Below are positions 44,228 through 52,347 of a DNA stretch of 64,000 nt, piece by piece (the first letter of the stretch is position 1; each line of letters begins with the position of its first letter). Origin of the DNA: GSA-30 sp036384435. GTDB taxonomy: Bacteria; Pseudomonadota; Gammaproteobacteria; Xanthomonadales; Rhodanobacteraceae. The notes below the pieces were generated by a model, which worked only from the letters and a program-made list of their open reading frames with translations, had not been told where the DNA came from and did no database searches. The position numbers and the translations under genes were made by a program. The DNA is taken from contig NZ_DASVMI010000080.1 in NCBI RefSeq assembly GCF_036384435.1, positions 16,151 to 80,150 on the forward strand. Reading direction: 5' to 3'.

Positions 44228-45025
44228 ATGAAAGCATTCATTGGAACTGTCTGCGGATCAGGCACCACGTTGGGCTACGTGCTCCATGGCCAAGGCCCCG
44301 ATCACGTACTCGTCTTGCACGATTGGCTGGGGGATCACTCCAGCTACGATACCCTCATGCCTTACCTGGACGGCGGCGCCTTTACTTACGCTTTCGTTGA
44401 CTTGCGAGGCTATGGGCAATCCGCAGGCTTGACCGGCGAATTTACGGTGAGGGAGGTCGCCAGTGATTGCCTGCGGCTTGCCGACCATCTTGGATGGACT
44501 GATTTCCACGTGATAGGCCATTCCATGACCGGCATGATGACGCAACGCATCGCGGCCGATGCGCCGTTGCGCGTCAAGAGTGCGATCGCGGTGTGTCCTG
44601 TATCCGCTGCCGGTAATCGCTTGAGCCCGGAGGCCCGGACTTTTTTTGAAAGCGCGATGCAAGACAATGAAGCCCTCGCGCGATTGTTCAAATTTGTCAC
44701 CGGCGGTCTGTGCGATACGTGGATCGATCGCAAGATAAGGCAAAATCGCGAAACGGTAGCATCCGCTTGCCGGATCAAATACCTGGACATGCTTGTCACG
44801 GCAAATTTTGTCGATGAGGTTCGAGGCCTTGAGACGCCATTCCTGGTGCTTGTTGGTGACAAGGACCCAGGACTTGATGCCTCGGCCATGGAGCGTACGT
44901 TTCTCGCGTGGCACCCCAATGCGCAACTACAGGTCATTCCCAACTGCGGCCATTACCCGATGGAGGAATGTCCGCCGTATTTGGCGACGGTTATCGAAAG
45001 CTTCTTGAGGCAACATATCGACTGA
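44228..45025 (+). CDS. Alpha/beta hydrolase
   Basis: 265 aa from ATG 44228 (MKAFIGTVCGSGTTLGYVLHG). Oxyanion region HDWLGDHSSY, nucleophile elbow GHSMTG with Ser, acid in VGDKDPGLD and the final His in NCGHYPMEE. No signal peptide. It may be an esterase, C-C hydrolase or haloperoxidase-like enzyme; motifs do not decide. It is preceded by two leader hairpins and is convergent with a second hydrolase. Confidence 0.85.
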   Translation: MKAFIGTVCGSGTTLGYVLHGQGPDHVLVLHDWLGDHSSYDTLMPYLDGGAFTYAFVDLRGYGQSAGLTGEFTVREVASDCLRLADHLGWTDFHVIGHSMTGMMTQRIAADAPLRVKSAIAVCPVSAAGNRLSPEARTFFESAMQDNEALARLFKFVTGGLCDTWIDRKIRQNRETVASACRIKYLDMLVTANFVDEVRGLETPFLVLVGDKDPGLDASAMERTFLAWHPNAQLQVIPNCGHYPMEECPPYLATVIESFLRQHID

Positions 45026-45049
45026 TGGGAATGCCGGAAAACCTCGCGT

Positions 45050-45215
45050 CGAAATGGTCGTTCCGGCGTAAACCGGAATCTAGCGTCTCTAGCTCCATCG
45101 ACGCCAGGTCACTTATGCTTCGGCATGCGTCGGCAAGATGGATAGGGCGGATTTTTAGAGATTCCCCGATGAATCCAGAACCTGTGCGGGCATGACTTTC
45201 GAGCTCGGGAATGTC
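45050..45215. repeat. Degenerate dispersed inverted repeat
   Basis: TTCCGG / CCGGAA at 45061-45078 and a region reading, on the minus strand, ATTCCCGAGCTCGAAAGTCA near 45192-45213 look like the ends of the intergenic 'TTCCGGCG...' repeats frequent in Xanthomonadales genomes. No gene lies inside. Confidence 0.4.
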
Positions 45216-45230
45216 CGCCATGGATATGTC

Positions 45231-45254
45231 GCATGCAGCCGCAAGGCTGCATGC
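45231..45254. terminator. Bidirectional hairpin between convergent hydrolases
   Basis: GCATGCAGCC (45231-45240) and GGCTGCATGC (45245-45254) form a perfect 10-bp stem with a GCAA tetraloop, followed by a weakly T-rich GGGTTTCTT. It sits between two convergent genes. Confidence 0.65.
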
Positions 45255-45265
45255 AGTCGGGTTTC

Positions 45266-46075
45266 TTAGCTTTGAGGTTGCTTGTGGCCCATGGCGGGCG
45301 ACACGGTTCCAGCCAGGGAGGCACAAAAGTCCTGGACTGCTTCGGCGGTCCGTTCGGGTTGCTCGACCTGGGGCAGGTGGCCGGCGTCCTCGATCAACTT
45401 GAACAGGGTGCCCGATATGTGTCGCGCATAGTCGCGGCCATAGGCCGCAGTGACGATACGATCATGATGTCCCCATAACACGCATGACGGTACCGCAATA
45501 CTCGAGAGCCGCGCGGCAAGCGTTGGATCATGCATGAAAGGTTCCCCGGCGTACGACATCAACTCGCGCTGATTGGCTTGCCTTCGCGCGGCGGCCTCTG
45601 GGCTGGGTAGTGGAACCCTGGCGGGGTTGGCGAATGAGAACTTGATCAGTTCCTCAGGCGGCAGGGATCTTGGATCCATGATTGGCCCGGTACTATCGTC
45701 TGGTTTGAGCCCGACAGCGTTGATCAGCACGATGCCAGCTACCGCTGATGATTGTCGGATGGCCATTTCCGCAGCAATCCAGCCGCCTACCGAGTTACCC
45801 ACTACGATCACGTCCCGAAGCTTCAGCACATTCAGCAGCTCGATGTAGCAGTCCGCCAGGTCCGCGATCGTCCGCATCCAGGAGGGGTGCTCGGTCGCGT
45901 CGAAGCCCGGGTGCGTTGGCAAAATCAGTTCGAATCCGTTGAGCGCATTGAACATGGGACGCATCGAATCCGGGCCGGCACCGCCGTGCAAAAGAAGCAA
46001 TGGTCTGCCACTGCCTTTGCGGTCAAGCGAGAGATGGATGGCGCCGGCAGGCAGCTCAAGCATCGGGTGGTTCAT
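45266..46075 (-). CDS. Alpha/beta hydrolase
   Basis: 269 aa. LLLLHGGAGPDSM is the oxyanion segment, VVGNSVGG the nucleophile elbow, WGHHDRI holds the likely acid and DAGHLPQVE the catalytic His. It resembles the meta-cleavage hydrolase/esterase group. It is divergent from a cupin-type AraC regulator (105 bp apart), which likely controls it. Confidence 0.87.
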   Translation of the reverse strand: MNHPMLELPAGAIHLSLDRKGSGRPLLLLHGGAGPDSMRPMFNALNGFELILPTHPGFDATEHPSWMRTIADLADCYIELLNVLKLRDVIVVGNSVGGWIAAEMAIRQSSAVAGIVLINAVGLKPDDSTGPIMDPRSLPPEELIKFSFANPARVPLPSPEAAARRQANQRELMSYAGEPFMHDPTLAARLSSIAVPSCVLWGHHDRIVTAAYGRDYARHISGTLFKLIEDAGHLPQVEQPERTAEAVQDFCASLAGTVSPAMGHKQPQS

Positions 46076-46179
46076 AGGGATATCTCCTGGCCATGCGCTG
46101 CCTGGGTTTGGGGTACGGCAGTGGATGGGGCATACGATAGAGTCAGGAGGGCGAACGGAAAATATCGTAGAGTTCGCAT

Positions 46180-47229
46180 ATGCTTCGCAGGCGTCCGGAA
46201 ATGGTCGATCCTCTTTCAGACATCCTTTCGCTGCTCAAGCCCCGCAGACAGGGTTCGGGCGTTGTTGATTTGGGTGGCGATTGGCAAATGCAATGCCCGG
46301 CTTTTCGCGGTGTGCGCTGTTATGCCATCAGTCGGGGCGAGTGCTGGATCATGGTGGAAGGCCTCGATGCCCCCGTGCACCTGACTCGCGACGATTGCCT
46401 GCTGCTGGCAACCGGGAGGCCTTTCCGGATGGCAAGTGCGGCGGAACCCTCGGGGCGTTCGACTTCGGCACCGTCGATGTTTTCGCATGATCGTATTTTG
46501 ACGGTGAACGGAGGCGGTGCCTGTGTGCTTATCGGCGCGCACTTTCATCTGGATGATGTGTATGAGCGTCTTTTTTCCAGCGCGCTTGCGCCGCTCGTTG
46601 TGGTGCGAGACCCCGGTCAGCGCGAAGCGCTGGGCTCGGCGCTCAAGGGACTATGGCGAGAACTGGAAACCCCGCAGCCGGGCGGACGGCTGGTTGTCGA
46701 TCATCTGAATCAGATGATGTTGATCTTCGCGCTCAGGCTCTACGTGAACAGTCAAGTACAACGTCCGACAGGTTGGCTGGCTGCACTGTCTGACAAGCGA
46801 ATGGTCAAGGCGTTTGCCGCCATGCATGCATCTCCTGAGCAGTCTTGGACACTGCAAGCCCTGGCAAGGCAGGCCGGCATGTCTCGCACACTCTTTGCCG
46901 AGTGTTTCAAGGCGCTTGTAGGCACGACGCCGATGGCCTATCTCAACCAATGGCGCATGGCCGTTGCTGCCGACCATATCCGTACGTCGCACATGCCAGT
47001 GGGTCAGGTGGCTTTGGCGGTCGGCTATGGTTCTGGCCCGGCATTCAGCACCGCGTTCCGCAAGGCCTTCGGAGTGTCTCCCAGCGAATATGCCATGCAT
47101 GACGCCGAGTTGGCTGGCATGGAGAAAACCAGCTACGACTCAAGCGAAACCGGCATACCCCTGACGGCTGTTGGCGAGAAGCCAAAGCGCTTCTTGAAGC
47201 GTACCGAGAAGCGGGAGGCTGATTCGTAG
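46180..47229 (+). CDS. AraC family regulator with cupin domain
   Basis: 349 aa. The N-terminal Cupin_6 domain (LSDILSLLKPRRQGSGVVDLGGDWQMQ) precedes the double HTH (WTLQALARQAGMSRTLFAECFKALVGTTPMAYLNQWRMAVAADHI, then VGYGSGPAFSTAFRKAFGVSPSEY). The last ~40 residues run through antisense sequence of another AraC fragment, so the original stop was probably lost in the rearrangement to the right. Start could also be ATG 46201. Confidence 0.85.
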   Translation: MLRRRPEMVDPLSDILSLLKPRRQGSGVVDLGGDWQMQCPAFRGVRCYAISRGECWIMVEGLDAPVHLTRDDCLLLATGRPFRMASAAEPSGRSTSAPSMFSHDRILTVNGGGACVLIGAHFHLDDVYERLFSSALAPLVVVRDPGQREALGSALKGLWRELETPQPGGRLVVDHLNQMMLIFALRLYVNSQVQRPTGWLAALSDKRMVKAFAAMHASPEQSWTLQALARQAGMSRTLFAECFKALVGTTPMAYLNQWRMAVAADHIRTSHMPVGQVALAVGYGSGPAFSTAFRKAFGVSPSEYAMHDAELAGMEKTSYDSSETGIPLTAVGEKPKRFLKRTEKREADS

Positions 47230-47400
47230 CCTACCTGATAGGCAATGTCGGCGACCGGGCGATCGTTGATCTGCAACAACCTCAGGGCGGTGGTCATGCG
47301 CACATCGATCAGGATGTCATGGAATGACTGCCCCTGATCGGCGAGCCGGCGCCTGAAGGTGGCTTCGCTCATCGCGAACGACTGTGCCAGGCATGAGATC
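47133..47400 (-). pseudogene. AraC family HTH fragment, 5' deleted
   Basis: Only the C-terminal HTH survives: LAQSFAMSEATFRRRLADQGQSFHDILIDVRMTTALRLLQINDRPVADIAYQVGYESASRFSVRFKKRFGFSPTAVRG. The N-terminal sensor domain and start are missing. To the right the sequence becomes, at about 47395, a plus-strand GST gene that also lacks its 5' end. Its 3' end overlaps the tail of the plus-strand AraC gene by about 97 nt. Confidence 0.8.
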
Positions 47401-47967
47401 CGGTTTGTCGACATCTACGCGCAGCCGCATGTGCTTATCGACGATGGAAAGGCATGGGTCAGCGTCAGCCCTAAAAATGCCGTGCCTGCACTCAGGTTGG
47501 ATTTGGGAGAATGGCTGACCGAGATAGGCGTCATCTTGCAATACATCGCCGACCGTGCACCGGAATCAGGCTTGTTGCCGGAGGCGGGGAGCATGGCGCG
47601 TTATCGCGTCCTGGAGTGGTTGAGCTACGTGGGATCGGATGTGCACAAGACCATCGGGCTACTCTTTCATCCGCTCATGCCCGAGGCTGCCAAGGATATT
47701 CGCAGGCAGAACCTTCATCGCAGACTAAGTTACATCGAGCAACATCTCGCGGATCTGCCTTATTTGACGGGCGAGCGCTTTACCGTGGCCGATGCCTACC
47801 TGTTCGTCATGATCGGACGGCGACCCTATTTCAAGTTCGACCTGTCACCGTATCCGAACGTTTTCAGGTTTCATGCGAGGGTTGCTTCGAGGCCTTCCTT
47901 TGCATCATTCCTGGGCCTCATCGAGCCCGTGCTCGACAAGGTAAGGCTTCCAGCATTTCCTCGTTGA
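47359..47967 (+). pseudogene. Glutathione S-transferase, 5' truncated
   Basis: The GST reading begins near EIRFVDIYAQPHVLIDDGKAW, lacking the first strand and helix with the catalytic residue. The rest of the thioredoxin-like domain (VPALRLDLGEWLTEIGVILQYIAD) and the helical C-terminal domain (LADLPYLTGERFTVADAYLFVMIG) are intact. The frame extends back to a GTG at 47359 through antisense AraC sequence, so a 202-aa chimera could be made, but glutathione activation would be lost. Confidence 0.75.
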
Positions 47968-47976
47968 TCTTGATGT

Positions 47977-48861
47977 TCAATTCTTTGCCGCTTCCAGCAG
48001 CCACCGGGTGAATGCCTGAATAGGTTCACGGCTTAAACCCATGGGCTCGGGCAGGACGAGGCAGAATGCCTTGGAAATGGTCTTGCCCTCAGGCCAGGGA
48101 GCAGCCAGTCGGCCTTGCGCCAGTTCGGTTTCGACGTAGACGCGTGGCACCAGGGCGACGCCCAGGCCCGCCAAGGCGGCTTCGATCAGCATCGCGTGGA
48201 GGTCGTAGCGTGCGCCCATGGCCGGGTTGGTCAGCGCCAGGCCGGTTTCCTGGGCGTAACGCGGCCATGCATCGGGGTTTTGCCGGCGATGAAGCCGTGG
48301 CAGGGCGTCCAGCGACATGGCCTTTCTGCCTTTCTTGAGAAGTCCGGGATGGCACACCGGCACCAGCACTTCATTCAATAGATGATGCGTGTGCATGCCG
48401 GCCCATGCCGGGTGCTCGAAATGGATGGCGGCATCGAAACCACTCCCTGCCAGGACGAAGGGTTCCAGGCGTTCGGCCAGGTGCAAGGTGATGTGGGGAT
48501 GCCTGCGTTGAAACTCAGGCAGGCGTGGAATGAGCCATCGCATCGCGAACGTCGGAACAATCGCAATGTCGAGACTGGCGCTGTCGTTGGGTTGCCCCAT
48601 CAGATACTGGCTGTCCCGATCCAGCCGGTCTAGCAGCTCGCGGACTTGGGTAGCGTAGCGTTCTCCATGCGCAAGCAAGCGAACGCGATTTCCGACTCGC
48701 TCGAACAGTGTGACGCCTAAGAACCCTTCCAACCTGCCGATCTGGCGGCTGATGGCTCCTTCAGTCAGGGAAAGTTCGTCCGCGGCGCGGGCGAAACTGC
48801 CGTGGCGGGCCGCGGCCTCGAATGCCATCAGGGCGGAGTTACTGGGGATTTTGCGACGCAT
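47977..48861 (-). CDS. LysR family regulator, GcvA type
   Basis: 294 aa. HTH: ALMAFEAAARHGSFARAADELSLTEGAISRQIGRLEGFLGVTLFERVGNRVRLLAHG. The effector domain follows the GcvA/AmpR pattern (DIAIVPTFAMRWLIPRLPEFQRRHPHITLHL). It is divergent from the three-gene operon at 48957-50749, with 95 bp between starts, and is its probable regulator. Confidence 0.9.
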   Translation of the reverse strand: MRRKIPSNSALMAFEAAARHGSFARAADELSLTEGAISRQIGRLEGFLGVTLFERVGNRVRLLAHGERYATQVRELLDRLDRDSQYLMGQPNDSASLDIAIVPTFAMRWLIPRLPEFQRRHPHITLHLAERLEPFVLAGSGFDAAIHFEHPAWAGMHTHHLLNEVLVPVCHPGLLKKGRKAMSLDALPRLHRRQNPDAWPRYAQETGLALTNPAMGARYDLHAMLIEAALAGLGVALVPRVYVETELAQGRLAAPWPEGKTISKAFCLVLPEPMGLSREPIQAFTRWLLEAAKN

Positions 48862-48956
48862 GATTGTCTGGCTCGGGCTTGCTACCGCTCACCTTGATTT
48901 TTTGTCAAGGAAGGATACCGAAAAATCGATTTTTCTGCGTATATCGGACACCTATC

Positions 48957-49571
48957 ATGAGGGAATATCAACTTGAGGAGATCGGAAGCGTCCCTTCCAT
49001 CGTGAGAAACCCGATGATCTATACCGTCGAATGCAGCTTTACCGATCCTGCCAGCGAAGCACAGTGGAACGACTTTTATAGCTTTGAGAAATTGCCAGCG
49101 CTCATATCGGTCACTGGATTCCACACCTCGCAGCGCTTCAAGGCCATCAATGCCGGGTGTCCGGTCTACCTCGCCATGCATTCGATCGACGGTCTGGACG
49201 TGTTGCAGGGAGAGGAATATCGGCGCAAGGGCGGCGGAAATTTTGCGCGCTGGCAGCAATACATCACCGATTGGCATCGCAATCTTTATGGCGGCCTTGA
49301 TCGTGCACCGGCGGTGGGACCAGGCCAATATCTGGTCATCAGTGCGATTGGCCCCGAGCCCCTTGCCGATATGGGATTGGTGGCTCATTCGATGCACGCC
49401 GTAGCCATGGAGAAGTTCCCCGAGCATCGGTGGCTGGGGAAGTGGGACGGTCCCATCTCGCCGGAGGCGATATCGCTGCCGGGGGGCATTCACCTCTACG
49501 AGCCGATGACCGCACAACTGGTGAGTGGCAGCGCGGAGTCGGCTATGTCATGGCAAAACCGTCATGCCTAA
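48957..49571 (+). CDS. Uncharacterised protein with dimeric alpha/beta-barrel fold
   Basis: 204 aa, not in a family I can name. The segment MIYTVECSFTDPASEAQWNDFYSFEKLPALISVTGFHTSQRFKAI resembles EthD/ABM-like ferredoxin folds (acting on small aromatic or polyketide-like compounds). A second half (ISAIGPEPLADMGLVAHSMHAVAMEKFPEHRWLGKW) may repeat it. ATG 48957 is the best start; 49014 is possible. It overlaps the next gene by 8 nt, and with it and the MBL hydrolase forms an operon, which suggests a small-molecule degradation role. Confidence 0.65.
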   Translation: MREYQLEEIGSVPSIVRNPMIYTVECSFTDPASEAQWNDFYSFEKLPALISVTGFHTSQRFKAINAGCPVYLAMHSIDGLDVLQGEEYRRKGGGNFARWQQYITDWHRNLYGGLDRAPAVGPGQYLVISAIGPEPLADMGLVAHSMHAVAMEKFPEHRWLGKWDGPISPEAISLPGGIHLYEPMTAQLVSGSAESAMSWQNRHA

Positions 49572-49890
49572 CCTGACGATGTTCATTCCGTCCGATACGA
49601 TGCCATCCGACGAGGCGCTCGCGCGGCTTACGGCCCGTTGCACCCAGCTATGCCTGGATATCCTCAAGGCTGCCCTTGGCAATGTGCACATCATCTATGT
49701 TCCGGTCAGGCATGGACGTGGGCATCGGGTATTTGCGGAAATCAGGTATCGCCTTGAGCCGTCGAGAACACCTGCCATCATGGATGCCTTCATGGAAGAA
49801 CTCGACAACGCCATACAGAGCGATACGGGGCTGGTCGCACGCATACGCTGCTTCGGCTATGCGGCATCAGCGATCCATGCTCGCCATTGA
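49564..49890 (+). CDS. Tautomerase-like protein
   Basis: 108 aa, starting MPNLTMFIPSDTMPS. Pro at position 2 would become the N-terminal catalytic proline after Met removal, as in 4-oxalocrotonate tautomerase-like enzymes. VHIIYVPVRHGRGHRVFAEIRYR has the alternation of the second beta-alpha-beta unit. The start overlaps the upstream stop by 8 nt. The assignment rests on the N-terminus and general layout; confirmation needs a profile search. Confidence 0.6.
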   Translation: MPNLTMFIPSDTMPSDEALARLTARCTQLCLDILKAALGNVHIIYVPVRHGRGHRVFAEIRYRLEPSRTPAIMDAFMEELDNAIQSDTGLVARIRCFGYAASAIHARH

Positions 49891-49906
49891 TCATCAGGGC
49901 ATTGCG

Positions 49907-50749
49907 ATGATGAAAGATCTGATATTTCCAAGCCAGCAGATAGGCGACTTCTCGATCACGGCGATCAGCGATGGCTATCTTTCCGCAAGCCTGAATCTGC
50001 TTGCCCCGATCGATCCGGCCCAGGCATACCGCATGCAGCAGGAGGCTGGCGTAAGCGACCCTTCATCGATCCACATCAACAGCTATCTGGTTCGTGGTCG
50101 TGACCGCACGATCCTGATCGATGCGGGAGCTGGAGGGTTCAAGCAATGGGGCGGCCGTTTGATCGCCAATCTTGCCCTCGCGGGCGTGCAGCCTGCCGAC
50201 ATCGATACGATTGTGCTGACGCATGCGCATCCCGACCATATCGGCGGACTGGTCGATGCATCGGGAGACGCCACCTTTCCACAGGCCGAGTTGATCGTGC
50301 ATAAGCGGGAGGTTGCGTTCTGGGAAGATGACGGCCATCTCGGTCGCGCAAGCGAGCGTGCGCGTGGAAATTTCCTGTTTGCCCGGAACGTGTTCGAAAA
50401 GTATCGAGACAGAACGCGGCTATTCTGCGGGCACGATGTGTTGCCGGGCATCGCGGCCATGCCATTGCCGGGTCACACGGCGGGTCACTGTGGTTATCGA
50501 ATCGAGTCGCAAGGGCATAGCGTGCTGGTCTGGGGCGACATCGTGCACTTTCCGCAGATCCAGGTAGCTCGCCCTGAGGTATCCATTGCATTCGACCAGG
50601 ATCCAGTGCTTGCCGCATCCACTCGATCGCGATTGCTGGACGTGGTGAGCACGGATGAACTGCTGATCGCAGGGATGCACCTGGGCGAACTCGGTTTTGC
50701 GCGAATCAGGCGGGCAGGGGCTGCATACGATATCTGTTACGAGGCTTGA
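49907..50749 (+). CDS. MBL-fold metallo-hydrolase
   Basis: 280 aa from ATG 49907 (a second ATG is at 49910). The zinc motif THAHPDHIGG (HxHxDH), downstream PLPGHTAGHCGY and the Asp in VWGDIVHFPQ make up the metallo-beta-lactamase site. This subgroup includes lactonases and quorum-quenching enzymes, but substrate cannot be read from motifs. No signal peptide, so cytoplasmic. It is the last gene of an operon with a tautomerase-like and an EthD-like protein; together they could open and isomerise a lactone or ring product. Confidence 0.87.
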   Translation: MMKDLIFPSQQIGDFSITAISDGYLSASLNLLAPIDPAQAYRMQQEAGVSDPSSIHINSYLVRGRDRTILIDAGAGGFKQWGGRLIANLALAGVQPADIDTIVLTHAHPDHIGGLVDASGDATFPQAELIVHKREVAFWEDDGHLGRASERARGNFLFARNVFEKYRDRTRLFCGHDVLPGIAAMPLPGHTAGHCGYRIESQGHSVLVWGDIVHFPQIQVARPEVSIAFDQDPVLAASTRSRLLDVVSTDELLIAGMHLGELGFARIRRAGAAYDICYEA

Positions 50750-50765
50750 TGGTGGCCCGGGCGAG

Positions 50766-50790
50766 GAAGGCCCGCGCCATGCGGGCCTTC
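50766..50790. terminator. Hairpin between convergent genes
   Basis: GAAGGCCCGC (50766-50775) and GCGGGCCTTC (50781-50790) form a 10-bp stem with a GCCAT loop between the MBL and SDR stop codons. The U-tract is poor. Confidence 0.65.
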
Positions 50791-50798
50791 TCACGCGG

Positions 50799-51692
50799 TC
50801 AGTTTCCCGGGTAGTGTCCGGCGGCGATGTCTTCCATTAGCGTCGCATGCGTGGGCGTCCAATCCAGTTGCGCGCGGGTGATGGCGCTGGACGCCGGGGC
50901 ATCGGCACTGAAGAACATGTTCATCCAGCCAAAGTGGGCTTGTCCCTGTTCGGCGGGTATCGATTCGACCGTCACACCAAGGAATTGCCCCAGTGCCGCG
51001 GCGATGTCGCGCGTGGCGATGCCTTCTTCGTCGATGGCGTGCAGCACGCTACCCGGTGCGGCGCTTTCGATTGCCAGTTGCACCAGCTTGCCGGCATCGA
51101 GGCGATTCACGGCCGGCCAGCGGTTGCGGCCTTCGCCGATATAGGCCGACACGCCTTTTTCGCGCGCGATGCGGGCCAGCGCGGCCACAAAGCCATGATC
51201 GCCACCGGCGCCGTGCACGGTGGGGGCAAAACGCATCACCATCGAGCGAATGCCGCGATCGGCCAGGCCCAGCGTATAGGCCGCGTTGGCGGCTCGCGGA
51301 TGGATGCCAGCTTGTGGCATGTCCTGTTCGGTACCTACGCGACCGGGCGCAAGGCCGACCGTGCCGGAGGCGATCATCAACGGGCCGCCCGTGCCTTGCA
51401 GCGCCTCGGCGAATACGTCGATCGCCGCGCGGTCGGTCTGAGCCGCCGCAGCCATCTGCGAAAAATCATGGTTATAGCCCATGTGCACCACGCCTTCGGC
51501 CTGCGCGACGGCGCTGCGCAGGCTGGCGAGGTCGTCCAGGCTGCCGCGCACGACCTCGGCGCCGAGTTTGGCGATCTTGGCCGCCGACTCGTCGTTTCGT
51601 GCCAGACCCAGTACGTGGTGCCCTGCGGAGATGAGTTCCCTGGCGCTGGCTGAGCCGATCCAGCCTGAGGCGCCGGTGACGAGAATACGCAT
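50799..51692 (-). CDS. Extended SDR, NAD(P)-dependent epimerase-like
   Basis: 297 aa from ATG 51692 (MRILVTGASGWIGSASARELISAGHHVLGLARNDESA). The upstream in-frame start at 51722 would lie inside the operator and is rejected. Cofactor loop GASGWIG and typical extended-SDR spacing (VVHMGYNHDF, RFAPTVHGAGGDHGF) are present. This branch is often co-located with TetR regulators. It is divergent from TetR at 51771 with two operator-like palindromes in between. Confidence 0.87.
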   Translation of the reverse strand: MRILVTGASGWIGSASARELISAGHHVLGLARNDESAAKIAKLGAEVVRGSLDDLASLRSAVAQAEGVVHMGYNHDFSQMAAAAQTDRAAIDVFAEALQGTGGPLMIASGTVGLAPGRVGTEQDMPQAGIHPRAANAAYTLGLADRGIRSMVMRFAPTVHGAGGDHGFVAALARIAREKGVSAYIGEGRNRWPAVNRLDAGKLVQLAIESAAPGSVLHAIDEEGIATRDIAAALGQFLGVTVESIPAEQGQAHFGWMNMFFSADAPASSAITRAQLDWTPTHATLMEDIAAGHYPGN

Positions 51693-51703
51693 GGTGACTC
51701 CAG

Positions 51704-51756
51704 TGATGTCATTGTGTGACATCAGTATAGACTTATGATGTCACTTTGTGTCAACA
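51704..51756. promoter_or_regulatory. Tandem palindromes between SDR and tetR
   Basis: A perfect palindrome with arms TGATGTCA / TGACATCA and a 5-nt centre lies at 51704-51724. A second copy, TGATGTCA then CTTTG then TGTCAACA, lies at 51736-51756 with its right arm matching at 6 of 8 positions. Centres are 32 bp apart. A -10-like TATGAT sits at 51734-51739. Confidence 0.78.
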
Positions 51757-51770
51757 CACTGAGAGATGCC

Positions 51771-52337
51771 ATGGGTCGTTGGGAACCCGATGCTGAGAGC
51801 CGCTTCCGTGCCGCGGCGCTGGAATTGTTCGGGGAGATTGGCTACGAGCAGACCACGGTGGCAGCCATCGCCGAACGCGCGGGGCTGACATCGCGCACGT
51901 TTTTTCGTTACTTCACCGACAAGCGCGAAGTGCTCTTCAACGGCTCCGAGCGGCTTCAACAGATCATGGTCAATGCGTTGACCCAGGCGCCATCCGACGC
52001 CTCGGTTGCCGAGGCCATCGAGGCCGCCTTGATCAGCGCTGGCAGTTTCTTCGAGGAGGCGCTGCGTCCGTTCGCGCGCTTGCGCAGCTCGGTAATCCTG
52101 GCCAATACGGAACTACGTGAGCGCGAACTGATCAAGATGGCCACACTGGCATCGGCATTGGCACAGGCCCTGCGCGCGCGAGGCGCGGACGAGTCGGATG
52201 CCAGCCTTGCCGCCGAGGCCGGCATCGTCGTTTTCCGAATTGCCTTTCTGCAATGGGTCAGCGAATCGGAGCAGGGTGACTACGCCCAGATCGTGAAGGA
52301 TTCGCTCGCTCGACTCAGAGTGCTGACCGCGCGTTGA
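51771..52337 (+). CDS. TetR family transcriptional regulator
   Basis: 188 aa from ATG 51771 (MGRWEPDAESRFRAAALELFGEIGYEQTTVAAIAERAGLTSRTFFRYFTDKREVLF). The in-frame start at 51735 falls within the operator. The C-terminal domain is helical. It is divergent from the extended SDR and likely represses both genes through the palindromes in the 78-bp spacer. Confidence 0.9.
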   Translation: MGRWEPDAESRFRAAALELFGEIGYEQTTVAAIAERAGLTSRTFFRYFTDKREVLFNGSERLQQIMVNALTQAPSDASVAEAIEAALISAGSFFEEALRPFARLRSSVILANTELRERELIKMATLASALAQALRARGADESDASLAAEAGIVVFRIAFLQWVSESEQGDYAQIVKDSLARLRVLTAR

Positions 52338-52347
52338 CCGATGCCTT

